Under the pieces are notes generated by a model, which worked only from the letters and a program-made list of their open reading frames with translations, had not been told where the DNA came from and did not search any database. A stretch of DNA of 64,000 nucleotides from positions 496,001-560,000 of the forward strand of contig CAWIMD010000001.1 of NCBI GenBank assembly GCA_963837165.1. The letters run 5' to 3'. Source of the stretch: JAENWD01 sp963837165. GTDB taxonomy: Bacteria > Acidobacteriota > Vicinamibacteria > Vicinamibacterales > JAENWD01. The position numbers were made by a program, and so were the translations under genes. Each line of letters opens with the position of its first letter. The first letter of the stretch is position 1. Positions 18,501 to 25,713 of this stretch are shown one piece after another.

Positions 18501-19144
18501 TCTCGCCCTACGAGAAGAGCCGTGGTGAATCGGTGGCCGCCACCGACAACACCCATGTCCTGTCGGCCGCGCTCGTCTACGAGCTGCCGTTCGGCAACGG
18601 CAAGCACTTTGCCAACAACGTGAGCAGCGGTGTCAACGGCCTGATTGGCGGGTGGCAGCTGAGCACGATCTTCAAGTACTCCTCGGGAACCCCGATGTAC
18701 TTCCGGTCGAGCTTCTGCAACGTGCCCGGTGCGTTCCGCGCGGGCTGCATTCCGACGATCACGAACTCGGGTGCGGTCTTCGCGCAGGACGAGGGCAGCT
18801 TCGACCCGGGCGTGGGACCGCTGTTCAACAAGGACGCGTTCCAGTCGGTGGACTCGTTCAACTTCAACTGGGGCACCGGCGGGCGGACCGAGCCGTCCGT
18901 GCGCCTGCCCGGCTATCACAACCAGGACCTGTCGCTCATCAAGAACACGCGCATGGGCGGCGGCACCAACGTGCAGTTCCGGTTCGAGGTGTTCAACCTG
19001 TGGAACTGGCACATCTTCAGCGACCCAGGCGAGTGGGGCGGTCTGGCGTTCAACAACGACCTCGCCAGCCCGGACTTCGGCAAGTGGACCGGCGCCGTCA
19101 CCGATCCGCGGACGATGCAGCTCGCGGTGCGGTTCGAGTTCTGA
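15599..19144 (+). CDS. TonB-dependent receptor, Oar-like, with carboxypeptidase-regulatory domain
   Basis: 1181 residues from the ATG that follows GGGGGGAGGAG. A signal peptide (cleavage after VWAQ) is followed by a CarboxypepD_reg domain (about 27-110, GAITGVVKDQSGAVVPDVAL), a plug domain (about 130-240), and a long outer-membrane beta-barrel ending in MQLAVRFEF, whose terminal Phe is typical of barrel insertion. These acidobacterial receptors import large ligands such as oligosaccharides or peptides using TonB energy. The gene heads a cluster of TPR and FG-GAP proteins. A clear promoter lies upstream and a strong terminator hairpin downstream at 19242-19288. Confidence 0.95.
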   Translation: MIRRSQLCWVLGILLVAMSGPVWAQSFNGAITGVVKDQSGAVVPDVALTLRNTVTDQTVGTDVSGGEGQYAFRNLAPAKYAIDAVKTGFQLVSRTDIEVTVGSTVRLDITLPVGAQETRVEVVGGASVLGTTPTQEHGISPETLNQLPLLMNSGPRAAATFATLMPGVSTGGGNNAFDARINGGLQSGDEASLDGVSMQEGFMSQNGMVSIFQDFPMSPDMVSEVKVLTSSYAPEYGSSTGAQIMAVSKSGGSSFHGSVFEFHRDDSLKALQWGTDEKSPFNRNNYGVNVGGPGRVPGLWNDTWKTYFYFDYEGYRQTGGSNAPTLSIPSMKERQGDFTDWRDAAGNLIPIYDPATLRSDGHGGYIKDQFMGCDGKTPNVICPNRINPLVAPYLAALPTPTSGGPLNNYLAPPIPDTILGNTDYYMARIDVQAGSKDHAFLTLWHQTAPAKFVSTLPQAIANETYSDPQNSWVNRFNYDRTFTGNLLNHMAMGYLNRNEGYGCVDQDYVDQFPKIAGVSDYNVPPQMSFGNGFTQLGCNAGVNIGNVTTRPTFIVNDAVTWTKGAHTLKVGMEYRKIMGNIHTNSNLAGSFFFGPGSTGLVGVNSGNSVASFLLGAVDSGSAAFYDTTSNFPRQHAWVLHAGDTWRMNNKLTLDYGLRWDYYSPSSEKYDKLSFFDPNGINPSAGIPGRLAFAGDSYGQDSYGAPYPEKPWYGAVAPRLGAVYSLNDKTVVRAGWGIFYAQAFYPGWGGGVSQDGFSVTPEFNTTLGGIKPAFFLEQGLPQNFEKPPIIAGDYKNGQGILYRPIDANKRSYSHQWNVTVDRELGRNLSLSVAYVGSAGRRLPSSLSPLNAIDPAYLSMGNALYDEFQPGMNSLDGVPLPYPGWVEQMTGCSPSVGQALRPYPQYRDSLQGLNENIGKSHYNSLQMKLEKRFSQGIYGLVTYTLSRTISNASDNTQRDAVTWSGLDGIISPYEKSRGESVAATDNTHVLSAALVYELPFGNGKHFANNVSSGVNGLIGGWQLSTIFKYSSGTPMYFRSSFCNVPGAFRAGCIPTITNSGAVFAQDEGSFDPGVGPLFNKDAFQSVDSFNFNWGTGGRTEPSVRLPGYHNQDLSLIKNTRMGGGTNVQFRFEVFNLWNWHIFSDPGEWGGLAFNNDLASPDFGKWTGAVTDPRTMQLAVRFEF

Positions 19145-19160
19145 TCGGCGCGCGTCCTCG

Positions 19161-19185
19161 TGTAGCGCAGGCCTTCAGGCCTGCC
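19161..19185. repeat. Class B repeat, single copy
   Basis: TGTAGCGCAGGCCTTCAGGC followed by CTGCC, 17 bases after the TonB receptor stop. GCAGGCC and GGCCTGC pair as a 7-bp stem around TTCA. Ten more copies lie at 42539-42712 and 50681-50866. Confidence 0.85.
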
Positions 19186-19241
19186 AACGGGCGCGCGGGC
19201 AGACCCGCTCTGTGGGGTAGGCGGCGCGATCGGCTAATCTG

Positions 19242-19288
19242 AAAAGGCGCCGCGTCCGGGACGGCCCGGGCGCGGCGCCTTTCGTCTT
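19242..19288 (+). terminator. Intrinsic terminator between TonB receptor and TPR cluster
   Basis: GGCGCCGCG (19246-19254) pairs with CGCGGCGCC (19271-19279), with an inner CCGGG/CCCGG stem, an A-tract before and TTTCGTCTTT after. It ends 10 bases before the first TPR start codon, which leaves no room for a promoter between. It may work as an attenuator that lowers TPR expression relative to the receptor, or a promoter may lie before it (TAATCT at about 19235 is a possible -10). Confidence 0.75.
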
Positions 19289-19297
19289 TCTGACAGC

Positions 19298-20134
19298 ATG
19301 ACGGTCTTCCGCGCGGTCCTCGTGGCGTGCCTCGTCCTCGGCGCCGCCGTCTCCGACGCCCAGCAGCTCGCGCCGCGGCTCGCCACCCGCTTCACCGCGG
19401 GCGTGACGGCGCTGAAGGCCGGGCAGCTGGCCGACGCCGAGCGCGCGTTCCGCGACGTGCTGGCGGCCGGCGGCAACCGCGCGTTCGTCCATCACAACCT
19501 CGGCATCGCGCTCGAACAGGGCGGGCACCACGAGGCAGCCCTCGCGGAATTCCGCGCGGCGTCGGCGCTGGATCCGTCCTTCGCGCCGGCGCGGCTGATG
19601 GCGGGCAGCACCCTGCTCGCGCTGGGCCGCCCGAAGCAGGCGGTGAGCGAGCTCCGCAAGGCGGTGGCGCTGACCCCAGACGACAGGGCGTCGCACGAGC
19701 AGCTCGCCGCCGCTCTGGAACGCACGGGCGATGTCGGCGGCGTCGTGGACGAGTACCGCCGCCTCGTCGCGCTCGCGCCGGCGAGCGAGGAGTACGCGTA
19801 CCGGCTCGGCAAGTCGTACCTGAAACTGGCGCAGTGGTCCTACGAGCGCATGCGGGCGATCGACCCGGACAGCGCCAGGCTCGCCCAGGCGCTGGGGGAG
19901 CAGCAGCTCGCCCAGGGGCGTCTCGACCTGGCGGTGCAGTCCTTCGAGCGTGCCGCCCGTCTGGACCCGTCGCTGGCGGACATCCACCTGGCGCTTGCCC
20001 GCCTTCACCTCGACGCGCGACGATGGGACGAGGCCGAGGCAGAAGTGAACCGCGCGCTGGCACTGGCCCCCGAGAGCCTCGTCGGAGCGCGGCTGAAGGC
20101 CGCCATCCAGGCCGCTCGGGCGCAGCAGCGATGA
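19298..20134 (+). CDS. Secreted TPR-repeat protein 1
   Basis: 278 residues with a signal peptide ending at VSDAQ (about residue 21). The rest is five or more 34-residue TPR units (for example NLGIALEQGGHHEAALAEFR and ALGEQQLAQGRLDLAVQSFE). TPR domains form protein-binding superhelices, so this is a scaffold or partner-binding protein, probably periplasmic. The first of three genes joined by 4-base ATGA overlaps. No ribosome-binding site is visible before its ATG. Co-occurrence with a TonB receptor and CRTAC1-like proteins suggests a role in the same envelope uptake or assembly system. Confidence 0.85.
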   Translation: MTVFRAVLVACLVLGAAVSDAQQLAPRLATRFTAGVTALKAGQLADAERAFRDVLAAGGNRAFVHHNLGIALEQGGHHEAALAEFRAASALDPSFAPARLMAGSTLLALGRPKQAVSELRKAVALTPDDRASHEQLAAALERTGDVGGVVDEYRRLVALAPASEEYAYRLGKSYLKLAQWSYERMRAIDPDSARLAQALGEQQLAQGRLDLAVQSFERAARLDPSLADIHLALARLHLDARRWDEAEAEVNRALALAPESLVGARLKAAIQAARAQQR

Positions 20135-21213
20135 CCGTCGTCAACTCCCAACGCCCAACCACCAACTCCCAACGGCGCATCTGCCATTTCCTGGGAATTG
20201 GAACTTGGGAATTGGGAGTTCCTCCCGCCCGGCTGCTGCTGGGCGTCCTGGCGGGAATTGTGCTTGCCGCCAATATCCTGCGCGCGCAGCAGCCGCCCGC
20301 TCCCCCCGAGCTGCCGCCCGAGTACCGCGGCGGCGAGATCGATCGCGCGATCGGCGCGCATGACTGGCCGCGCGCCGAGCAGCTGCTGGTGGCCGCCATC
20401 GAAGCGCCTGCCCTGAGCCCTGTCGAAGGGCCTGCCCTGAGCCGTGTCGAAGGGGAGCCCACGTCGCCGAAGCTGCTGCAGGTACTCGGCAGCGTCTTCC
20501 TGATCGAGCGGAAGCCCCTGAATGCCGCCATCGCGATCAAGAAGGCGGATGCCCTTGGGCCGCTGGACGAGGGAGCCCGCTACACGCTGGTGCTCGCCTA
20601 CCTTTCGCTGCACCGCAGCGACTGGGCGCGGCCGGAGCTGGAGCGGCTCGCTGCCGCGCATCCCTCGAACCCCACCTACGAGTACTGGCTGGGCCGCACC
20701 GACTACGATGCCGGGCAGTACGCGTCCGCGGTGCAGCGCTTCACGCTCGTGATTGCGATGGACCCGGAATTCGTGCGCGCGTACGACAACCTCGGGCTGT
20801 CGTACGAGGCGCTGAACCGATCGGACGCGGCGGCGACGGCGTACCGGAAGGCGGTCGAGATCAACCGCGCCAGCGCCTCCCCGTCGCCGTGGCCGCCGCT
20901 CAACTTCGCCGTCATGCTGAAGAACCAGGGCGGGCTGCCCGAGGCGGACGCCCTCCTGCGCGAAGCGACCCGATACGACGAGGGCTTCGCCCCGGCGCAC
21001 TACCAGCTCGGCAGCGTGCTCGAGCAGCGCGATCACCTGGACGCGGCGGTGGCGGAGCTGGCACGCGCGGCTGCCTGCGATCCCGAGTACGCCGAGCCGC
21101 ATTACGCGCTGGCCCGGATCTACCGCCGGCAGGGGCGCGCCGCCGCTGCCGCCGCCGCGCTCGCCGAGTTCGAGCGCCTGCACGACGCGAAACGGCAGGG
21201 GAGCGCTCGATGA
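20131..21213 (+). CDS. Secreted TPR-repeat protein 2 with in-frame repeat insertions
   Basis: 360 residues if translation starts at the ATG in the ATGA overlap. The first 30 codons are made of the class C repeat and encode a non-native leader (NSQRPTTNSQRR, then GTWELG). A plausible signal peptide follows (PPARLLLGVLAGIVLAANILRAQ). A TTG at 20212, inside the repeat and after GGGA-type sequence, could be the real start and would give a normal-length signal peptide. About residue 90 two class G repeats encode ALSPVEG and ALSRVEG. The remainder is TPR repeats (YEYWLGRTDYDAGQYASAVQ and later units). The last codons overlap the next gene by 4 bases. Confidence 0.8.
   Translation: MTVVNSQRPTTNSQRRICHFLGIGTWELGVPPARLLLGVLAGIVLAANILRAQQPPAPPELPPEYRGGEIDRAIGAHDWPRAEQLLVAAIEAPALSPVEGPALSRVEGEPTSPKLLQVLGSVFLIERKPLNAAIAIKKADALGPLDEGARYTLVLAYLSLHRSDWARPELERLAAAHPSNPTYEYWLGRTDYDAGQYASAVQRFTLVIAMDPEFVRAYDNLGLSYEALNRSDAAATAYRKAVEINRASASPSPWPPLNFAVMLKNQGGLPEADALLREATRYDEGFAPAHYQLGSVLEQRDHLDAAVAELARAAACDPEYAEPHYALARIYRRQGRAAAAAAALAEFERLHDAKRQGSAR
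20142..20220. repeat. Class C repeat inside the TPR2 coding region
   Basis: Left arm of CAACTCCCAACGCCCAAC-type units (20142-20175) and right arm of complementary TTGGGAATTGGGAGTT-type units (20193-20220), so the element is imperfectly palindromic. It sits in frame just after the ATG of TPR protein 2. Relatives are at 21292-21434 and 27554-27643. Confidence 0.85.
20411..20455. repeat. Class G repeat pair in frame in TPR2
   Basis: CCCTGAGCCCTGTCGAAGGG (20411-20430) and CCCTGAGCCGTGTCGAAGGG (20436-20455) are two copies separated by CCTGC. The unit CCTGAGCCTGTCGAAGG is a short dispersed element that I recall from many unrelated bacterial genomes. Here both copies are translated without breaking the frame (LSPVEG, LSRVEG). 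Confidence 0.8.
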
Positions 21214-22955
21214 GGAGGGCCATGCTCGCGCTCGCGGTCGCGGTTCTCGGGTTCTCAGGTTCACGGGTTCTCGCAGACTGTGACGTATTGTCAATTCCCA
21301 ACTCCCAATTCCCAACGCCCAATCGCGTCCAATTCCCAACGCCCGATCCCGTCCAATTCCCAACGCCCGATCGCGTCGAGCGAAGTCATTCAGAACCCGT
21401 CCTATGGGAGTTGGAAGTTGGCGGTTGGGAGTTGACTGCATCTCAGGTTCACGGGTTCGCCCCAGACGAGACGCTGCGGCGCATTGGCGCCCTGCTCGAT
21501 GCCAACGATCTGGCCGGCGCGCGGGCGGCGGTCGCCTCGGCGCTGGAGCAGTATCCGTCGGACCCGGCGCTGCACAACTTCGCCGGGGCCGTGGCGGCGC
21601 AGTCAGACGATGTGAAGACGGCGGAAGGGGAGTTCCAGACGGCCATCCGGCTGGCGCCGGACCAGCCGGCGCCGTACGAGAACCTGGGCCGCCTGTACCA
21701 GGAGCACGCCGCCACGATCGCCGGGGCGTCCGGGAAAGCGCTGGACGTCTACCGGCAGCTGCTCAGGATCGTCCCCGACAATGCCGAGGCGTTGTACCAA
21801 TCCGGCTTCCTGCTCGCCCTGGACGGCCGGTTCGCCGACTCGCGTGCGCTGATCGACCGCCTCCCGGCCGGCATCCGCGGGCAGCCGCAGGCGCTGGCGG
21901 TTTCTGCCCTGGATCTCGCCGCACTGGGCGAGTCCAAAGCCGCCGAGGCTGCCGTGCGGGCGCTGGCGTCGCACCCGGACTTCTCGGCGGCCGACGTGGC
22001 CGCCGTCCAGCCGGCGCTGGATCACCTGGCGGACCATGCCGTCGAGACCGGCATGCTCGAGGCCCTGGACCGCCGCGGCCTGGCCACGCCGCGCAGCCTG
22101 ACGCGCCTCGGACAGCTCGCGCTGGCGGGCGGAGACGCCGCTGCCGCGCATGCGCTGTTCGAGCGCGCCGCGGCGGGGACCCCGGGCGGCGCGGGCGTGC
22201 CGCTGCTCATCGAGCTCGCCCGCTCGGCCGACAAGACCGGCGACCACAAGGGGGCGCTCGGCTACCTCGCCCACGCGCGGGCGATCGAGCCCGGCAACGC
22301 AACCGTCCACTTCCTCTTCGGGATCGTCTGCGTCGAGCTGGACCTGGTGCGCGAGGCCTACGATTCGCTGCAGAAGGCCGTGGCGCTGATGCCCGACAAC
22401 CCGAACGTCAACTACGCCATGGGCGCGGTGTCGATGCACGGGCACGAGCCGGCCGACGCGCTGCCGTACTTCGAGAAGTACGTCGCGCTGCGGCCCGATG
22501 ACCCGCGGGGGCATCTGGCGCTCGGCGTGGCCCGCTTCTACGCGAACCAGTTCGCCCCGGCCCGCACCGCTCTGGCCGACGCGGCCGGGCACCCGCAGAC
22601 CGCGGCAACCGCGCACTACTTCCTCGGGCGCATCGCCCGGCAGTTCAACGATCTCGCGACGGCGTATCGCGAGGTGTCCGAGTCGGTCCGCCTGAACCCC
22701 GGCTACGCCGACGCCTGGGCCGAGCTCGGCCTCGTCGAGACGCGGCGCGGCAACTACAAGGCCGCCGAGGCCGCGATCGACAAGGCGGTTGCCGTTGCCC
22801 CGGACAACCTTGCCGCCGCCGTCAACCTGGCCACGCTCTACGCCCGCACGAAGGACCCTCGCCGAGAGGCCCAGGCCGCCAGGGTCACCGCCCTCCAGAA
22901 GGAACGGAATGAGAAGGCGCAGGAGTTCCTGCGGATCATCAAGGTGGAACCCTGA
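21210..22955 (+). CDS. Secreted TPR-repeat protein 3 with repeat-derived N-terminal linker
   Basis: 581 residues from the ATG in a 4-base ATGA overlap with TPR protein 2. A signal peptide (cleavage about SRVLA-D, residue 22) is partly encoded by a class D-like repeat. Residues 28-75 are encoded by a class C repeat and read as FPTPD-type repeats and then LWELEVGGWEL; they look like unstructured linker with no family relation. From about residue 85 the protein is a long TPR array (PDETLRRIGALLDANDLAGA through NYKAAEAAIDKAVAVAPDN), around 14 units. It ends in Lys/Glu-rich helix. Likely a periplasmic or outer-membrane scaffold working with the neighbouring FG-GAP proteins. Confidence 0.85.
   Translation: MRRAMLALAVAVLGFSGSRVLADCDVLSIPNSQFPTPNRVQFPTPDPVQFPTPDRVERSHSEPVLWELEVGGWELTASQVHGFAPDETLRRIGALLDANDLAGARAAVASALEQYPSDPALHNFAGAVAAQSDDVKTAEGEFQTAIRLAPDQPAPYENLGRLYQEHAATIAGASGKALDVYRQLLRIVPDNAEALYQSGFLLALDGRFADSRALIDRLPAGIRGQPQALAVSALDLAALGESKAAEAAVRALASHPDFSAADVAAVQPALDHLADHAVETGMLEALDRRGLATPRSLTRLGQLALAGGDAAAAHALFERAAAGTPGGAGVPLLIELARSADKTGDHKGALGYLAHARAIEPGNATVHFLFGIVCVELDLVREAYDSLQKAVALMPDNPNVNYAMGAVSMHGHEPADALPYFEKYVALRPDDPRGHLALGVARFYANQFAPARTALADAAGHPQTAATAHYFLGRIARQFNDLATAYREVSESVRLNPGYADAWAELGLVETRRGNYKAAEAAIDKAVAVAPDNLAAAVNLATLYARTKDPRREAQAARVTALQKERNEKAQEFLRIIKVEP
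21292..21434. repeat. Class C repeat inside the TPR3 coding region, flanked by an 18-bp direct repeat
   Basis: Left arm of AATTCCCAACGCCC units (21292-21370), a middle GCGTCGAGCGA, and right arm GGGAGTTGGAAGTTGGCGGT and following (21405-21434). The 18-base sequence TCTCAGGTTCACGGGTTC lies on both sides (21253-21270 and 21441-21458), 188 bases apart, which is not a multiple of three. Precise deletion between the copies would therefore shift the frame. Confidence 0.85.
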
Positions 22956-22958
22956 ACA

Positions 22959-23013
22959 GTGCGGAATGCGGATTGCGGATTGGGGAATGAACTGCCTACT
23001 GCCTACTGCCTAC
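22959..23013. repeat. Class E repeat: GCGGATT and CTACTGC heptamers
   Basis: GCGGAATGCGGATTGCGGAT and then CTGCCTACTGCCTACTGCCT form two adjoining simple arrays in the gap between convergent TPR3 and FG-GAP genes. The TAG stop of the leftward FG-GAP gene (23010-23012) lies inside the CTACTGC array. Confidence 0.8.
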
Positions 23014-24746
23014 TGCTCCTCTCCGACCTGAAGCAGTCGATCCACTGCGGAGACATCCATCGTCTGCGTCCCGCCGCCGGGCCAGCGAATGGTGAGCCGG
23101 CCCGATGTCGCCTGGCCCAGCCCGAAGTGGACCGTGCGGTCGCTCGCCGAGAGATAGCTGCCGGTCGTCGTGACGGTCGCGTACTGGCGATCGCCGCCGG
23201 GCGTCGTGAGCTCGACCGACGCGCCAATCCCGTCGCGATTGCTGCGCGTGCCGGTCAGTCGGACCCCGAGCCAGTGCCCGGCGCCGGTCGTGACGTTCCT
23301 CAGCACGGCCGCCCGGCCGTCCAGCGTCGTCACCACCGCATCCACGCGGCCGTCGCCGTCCAGATCGCCGGTCGCCAGTCCCCGGGCGGCCAGCGGGCGC
23401 GTGAAGACGTCGCCCGCGGTGCCGCTGACGTTCTCGAAGCGTCCCGCCACGCCCCGCGCGAGCAGCAGGCGTTCCTTGTAGCGGATGTGCGGTGAGGTCA
23501 GCTCGATCGTGTCGAGCACGTGTCCCTGGCCGACCAGCAGGTCCCGCTGGCCGTCGTTGTCCACGTCGAACACGGCGAGGCCCCAGCCGGACGAGAGGCG
23601 CGTCATGTCCGCCAGGCCCGTGCCGTAGGTGGAGTACCGGAAGCCGCCGTGGCCGTCGTTCCTGAAGCAGGCGTAGAGCTGGTTGGAGAGCGTGGTGACC
23701 AGCAGGTCCGGAAACCCGTCGTTGTCCTGGTCGGCAGACGACACGCCCATGCCCGCGAACACGTGGCCGTCCTGGTCGAAGGCCGCGCCGGCCAGCAGGG
23801 CCACGTCCTCGAACGTCCCGTCGCCGCGGCTTCTGAACAGGAACTCGCGGACCGAGTCGTTGGCGACGAACAGGTCCACGTGGCCGTCCCGATCGAAGTC
23901 CGCGATTGCCGTCCCGAGCGACTTGCCCTCCGGATTCGCGATGCCGGCACGGCGGCCGATCTCGGTGAAGCGGCCGTTGCCGTCGTTGTGGTACAGCAGC
24001 GACGTGATCCCCGGGTACTGATCGGGATGACAGTACGCACGATAGCCGGGACGATGCTCGCCGCAGTAGCCGTTCGTGGCGAAGGACCACGTCAGGTAGC
24101 GCGCGACGAGGAGGTCCAGGCGCCCGTCCTCGTCCACGTCCACGAACGCAGCGCTGGTGGACCAGCCGCCGCCGGCCACGCCGGCGGCGCTCGTGACGTC
24201 CTCGAACGTGCCGTCGCCACGATTGTGGTACAGGCGATTGCCGTCCCACGCCGTGACGTACAGATCCTCATGGCCGTCGTTGTCGTAATCGCCGACGGCC
24301 GCGCCCATGCCGTAGCCGGCGCCCGCAAGCCCCGCGTGCGCGGTCTCGTCCTTGAAAGTGCCGTCGGGCTGTCGCCGGTAGAAGCGGTTGGAGTAGGTCG
24401 GCGGCGTCTTGGCCGGTTCGGCGCCCGGAGGCATCGGATCCGCCAGCGCGGCGCCGTTCACGAAGTACATGTCCAGCCGGCCGTCGCCGTCCGCGTCGAA
24501 GACCGCCACGCCCGACCCCATCGTTTCCAGCAGGTATTTCTCGCGCGTGGGCGAGGCGGCGTGCGTGAACGTCACGTGCCAGCCATCGGCCACATCCGCG
24601 AACGCCAGCGGCGGGCGGCCGGCGCCCCTGACGACGGAGCCGGCTGCCGCGAGCACGGCTCCGGCGATCAGCGCGGCCCACGCGGGCGGACGGGAGCCGC
24701 GTTGACACCTTCTCCGGCGAGTTGGTAGCCTCGAAGTTCGTCCCAT
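23010..24746 (-). CDS. FG-GAP/ASPIC-UnbV (CRTAC1-like) secreted protein 1
   Basis: 578 residues. An Arg-rich n-region and a hydrophobic stretch (AALIAGAVLAAAGSVV) look like a long signal peptide. The body is a beta-propeller of FG-GAP/VCBS repeats with Ca-binding DxDxDG loops (DADGDGRLDMYFVN, DYDNDGHEDLYVTA, DVDEDGRLDLLVAR, DFDRDGHVDLFVAN, DQDNDGFPDLLVTT). It ends in an ASPIC/UnbV domain (NRDGIGASVELTTPGG, LTIRWPGGGTQTMDV). Relatives are extracellular or periplasmic binding proteins of unknown ligand. Its ATG overlaps the ATG of the divergent TPR gene in the sequence CATG, so at least one of these two starts may be misplaced. Confidence 0.9.
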   Translation of the reverse strand: MGRTSRLPTRRRRCQRGSRPPAWAALIAGAVLAAAGSVVRGAGRPPLAFADVADGWHVTFTHAASPTREKYLLETMGSGVAVFDADGDGRLDMYFVNGAALADPMPPGAEPAKTPPTYSNRFYRRQPDGTFKDETAHAGLAGAGYGMGAAVGDYDNDGHEDLYVTAWDGNRLYHNRGDGTFEDVTSAAGVAGGGWSTSAAFVDVDEDGRLDLLVARYLTWSFATNGYCGEHRPGYRAYCHPDQYPGITSLLYHNDGNGRFTEIGRRAGIANPEGKSLGTAIADFDRDGHVDLFVANDSVREFLFRSRGDGTFEDVALLAGAAFDQDGHVFAGMGVSSADQDNDGFPDLLVTTLSNQLYACFRNDGHGGFRYSTYGTGLADMTRLSSGWGLAVFDVDNDGQRDLLVGQGHVLDTIELTSPHIRYKERLLLARGVAGRFENVSGTAGDVFTRPLAARGLATGDLDGDGRVDAVVTTLDGRAAVLRNVTTGAGHWLGVRLTGTRSNRDGIGASVELTTPGGDRQYATVTTTGSYLSASDRTVHFGLGQATSGRLTIRWPGGGTQTMDVSAVDRLLQVGEEQ

Positions 24747-25713
24747 GCCCTGTGCCGTCCGCGTGCGCCGCCTCGCTCGCGCGTGCCGCCTGGCGGTGGC
24801 CGTCGGCGCGCTTGCCGGGGTCGTGGCCTCCAGCGCACCCGATCTCCACGCCCAGCCGACACGCGATGGTCAGCCGCACGAGGCGCTGGCTGCAGTGGAG
24901 CGCGCCCTGTCGTCCGGCGATCCGGACCACGCGCTCGAGCTGGGGACAGCGTACCTCAAACGATATCCCCGCAGCCCACGGGCGCACGTCCTGATGGCCA
25001 GGGCCCGCCTCGCGAAGGGCGCGCTCGGAGACGCGTACGAGGAGCTCCGGCACGCGCTCGACGCCGATCCGCGCGACGTGGACGCGCTCTACTACCTTGG
25101 CCTCGTCTCGGCGCGGCTGTCCGAGGCGGAGTTCAGGCGCCTGGCCGGGATGAACCCCAACTCACCGCGCCTGCACCAGCTGATGGCCGAGTCGCTCGAC
25201 GCCCAGGGGCAGCGGCCCGCGGCCGCGCGGGAGTACCAGGCCGCGCTCGACGGCGACCCCACGCTCGTGCCGGCCCTGCTCGGGCTCGCGAAGCTGAAGC
25301 GCATCGCGCTCGAGTGCGAGGACGCCATCCGCCTGTACACGCGCGCCGAGGCGCTCCAGTCCACGTTCGACGGCGCTTACGGCCTGGGCGTCTGCGAGAG
25401 CGTCCAGCAGGACGACGAGGCGGCCGTGCGGCGCTTCGAGGAGGCCATCGCGCGCGACCCGCGCGCCGCGGTGGCGTGGGTGGGGCTCGGCACCGCCCTG
25501 AACAAGCTGCGTCGTCCGGCCGACGCCATCCCGAAGCTGCGTCATGCGATCGAGCTCGAGCCGGCGATGGGCGAGGCGTACTACGCGCTCGGTGCCGCCT
25601 ACCGCGCGAATCACCAGCCGGAGCGCGCCGCCGAGGCGTTCCGGAAGGCGGAGCAGCTCGGAGGGGCCATCGGCGGAGGGCCGTCCGTGGCGCCGTCAGA
25701 GGCGCCGCACTGA
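24745..25713 (+). CDS. Secreted TPR-repeat protein 4
   Basis: 322 residues with an Arg-rich n-region, a hydrophobic core (LAVAVGALAGVVASSAPDLHAQ) and probable cleavage at HAQ (about residue 37). About seven TPR units follow (ALSSGDPDHALELGTAYLKR, GDAYEELRHALDADPRD, AYYALGAAYRANHQPERAAE). The stop TGA shares one base with the next gene's ATG, so it forms a two-gene unit with CRTAC1-like protein 2. This TPR plus FG-GAP pairing mirrors the TPR and FG-GAP genes on the left and suggests physical partnership. Confidence 0.88.
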   Translation: MPCAVRVRRLARACRLAVAVGALAGVVASSAPDLHAQPTRDGQPHEALAAVERALSSGDPDHALELGTAYLKRYPRSPRAHVLMARARLAKGALGDAYEELRHALDADPRDVDALYYLGLVSARLSEAEFRRLAGMNPNSPRLHQLMAESLDAQGQRPAAAREYQAALDGDPTLVPALLGLAKLKRIALECEDAIRLYTRAEALQSTFDGAYGLGVCESVQQDDEAAVRRFEEAIARDPRAAVAWVGLGTALNKLRRPADAIPKLRHAIELEPAMGEAYYALGAAYRANHQPERAAEAFRKAEQLGGAIGGGPSVAPSEAPH

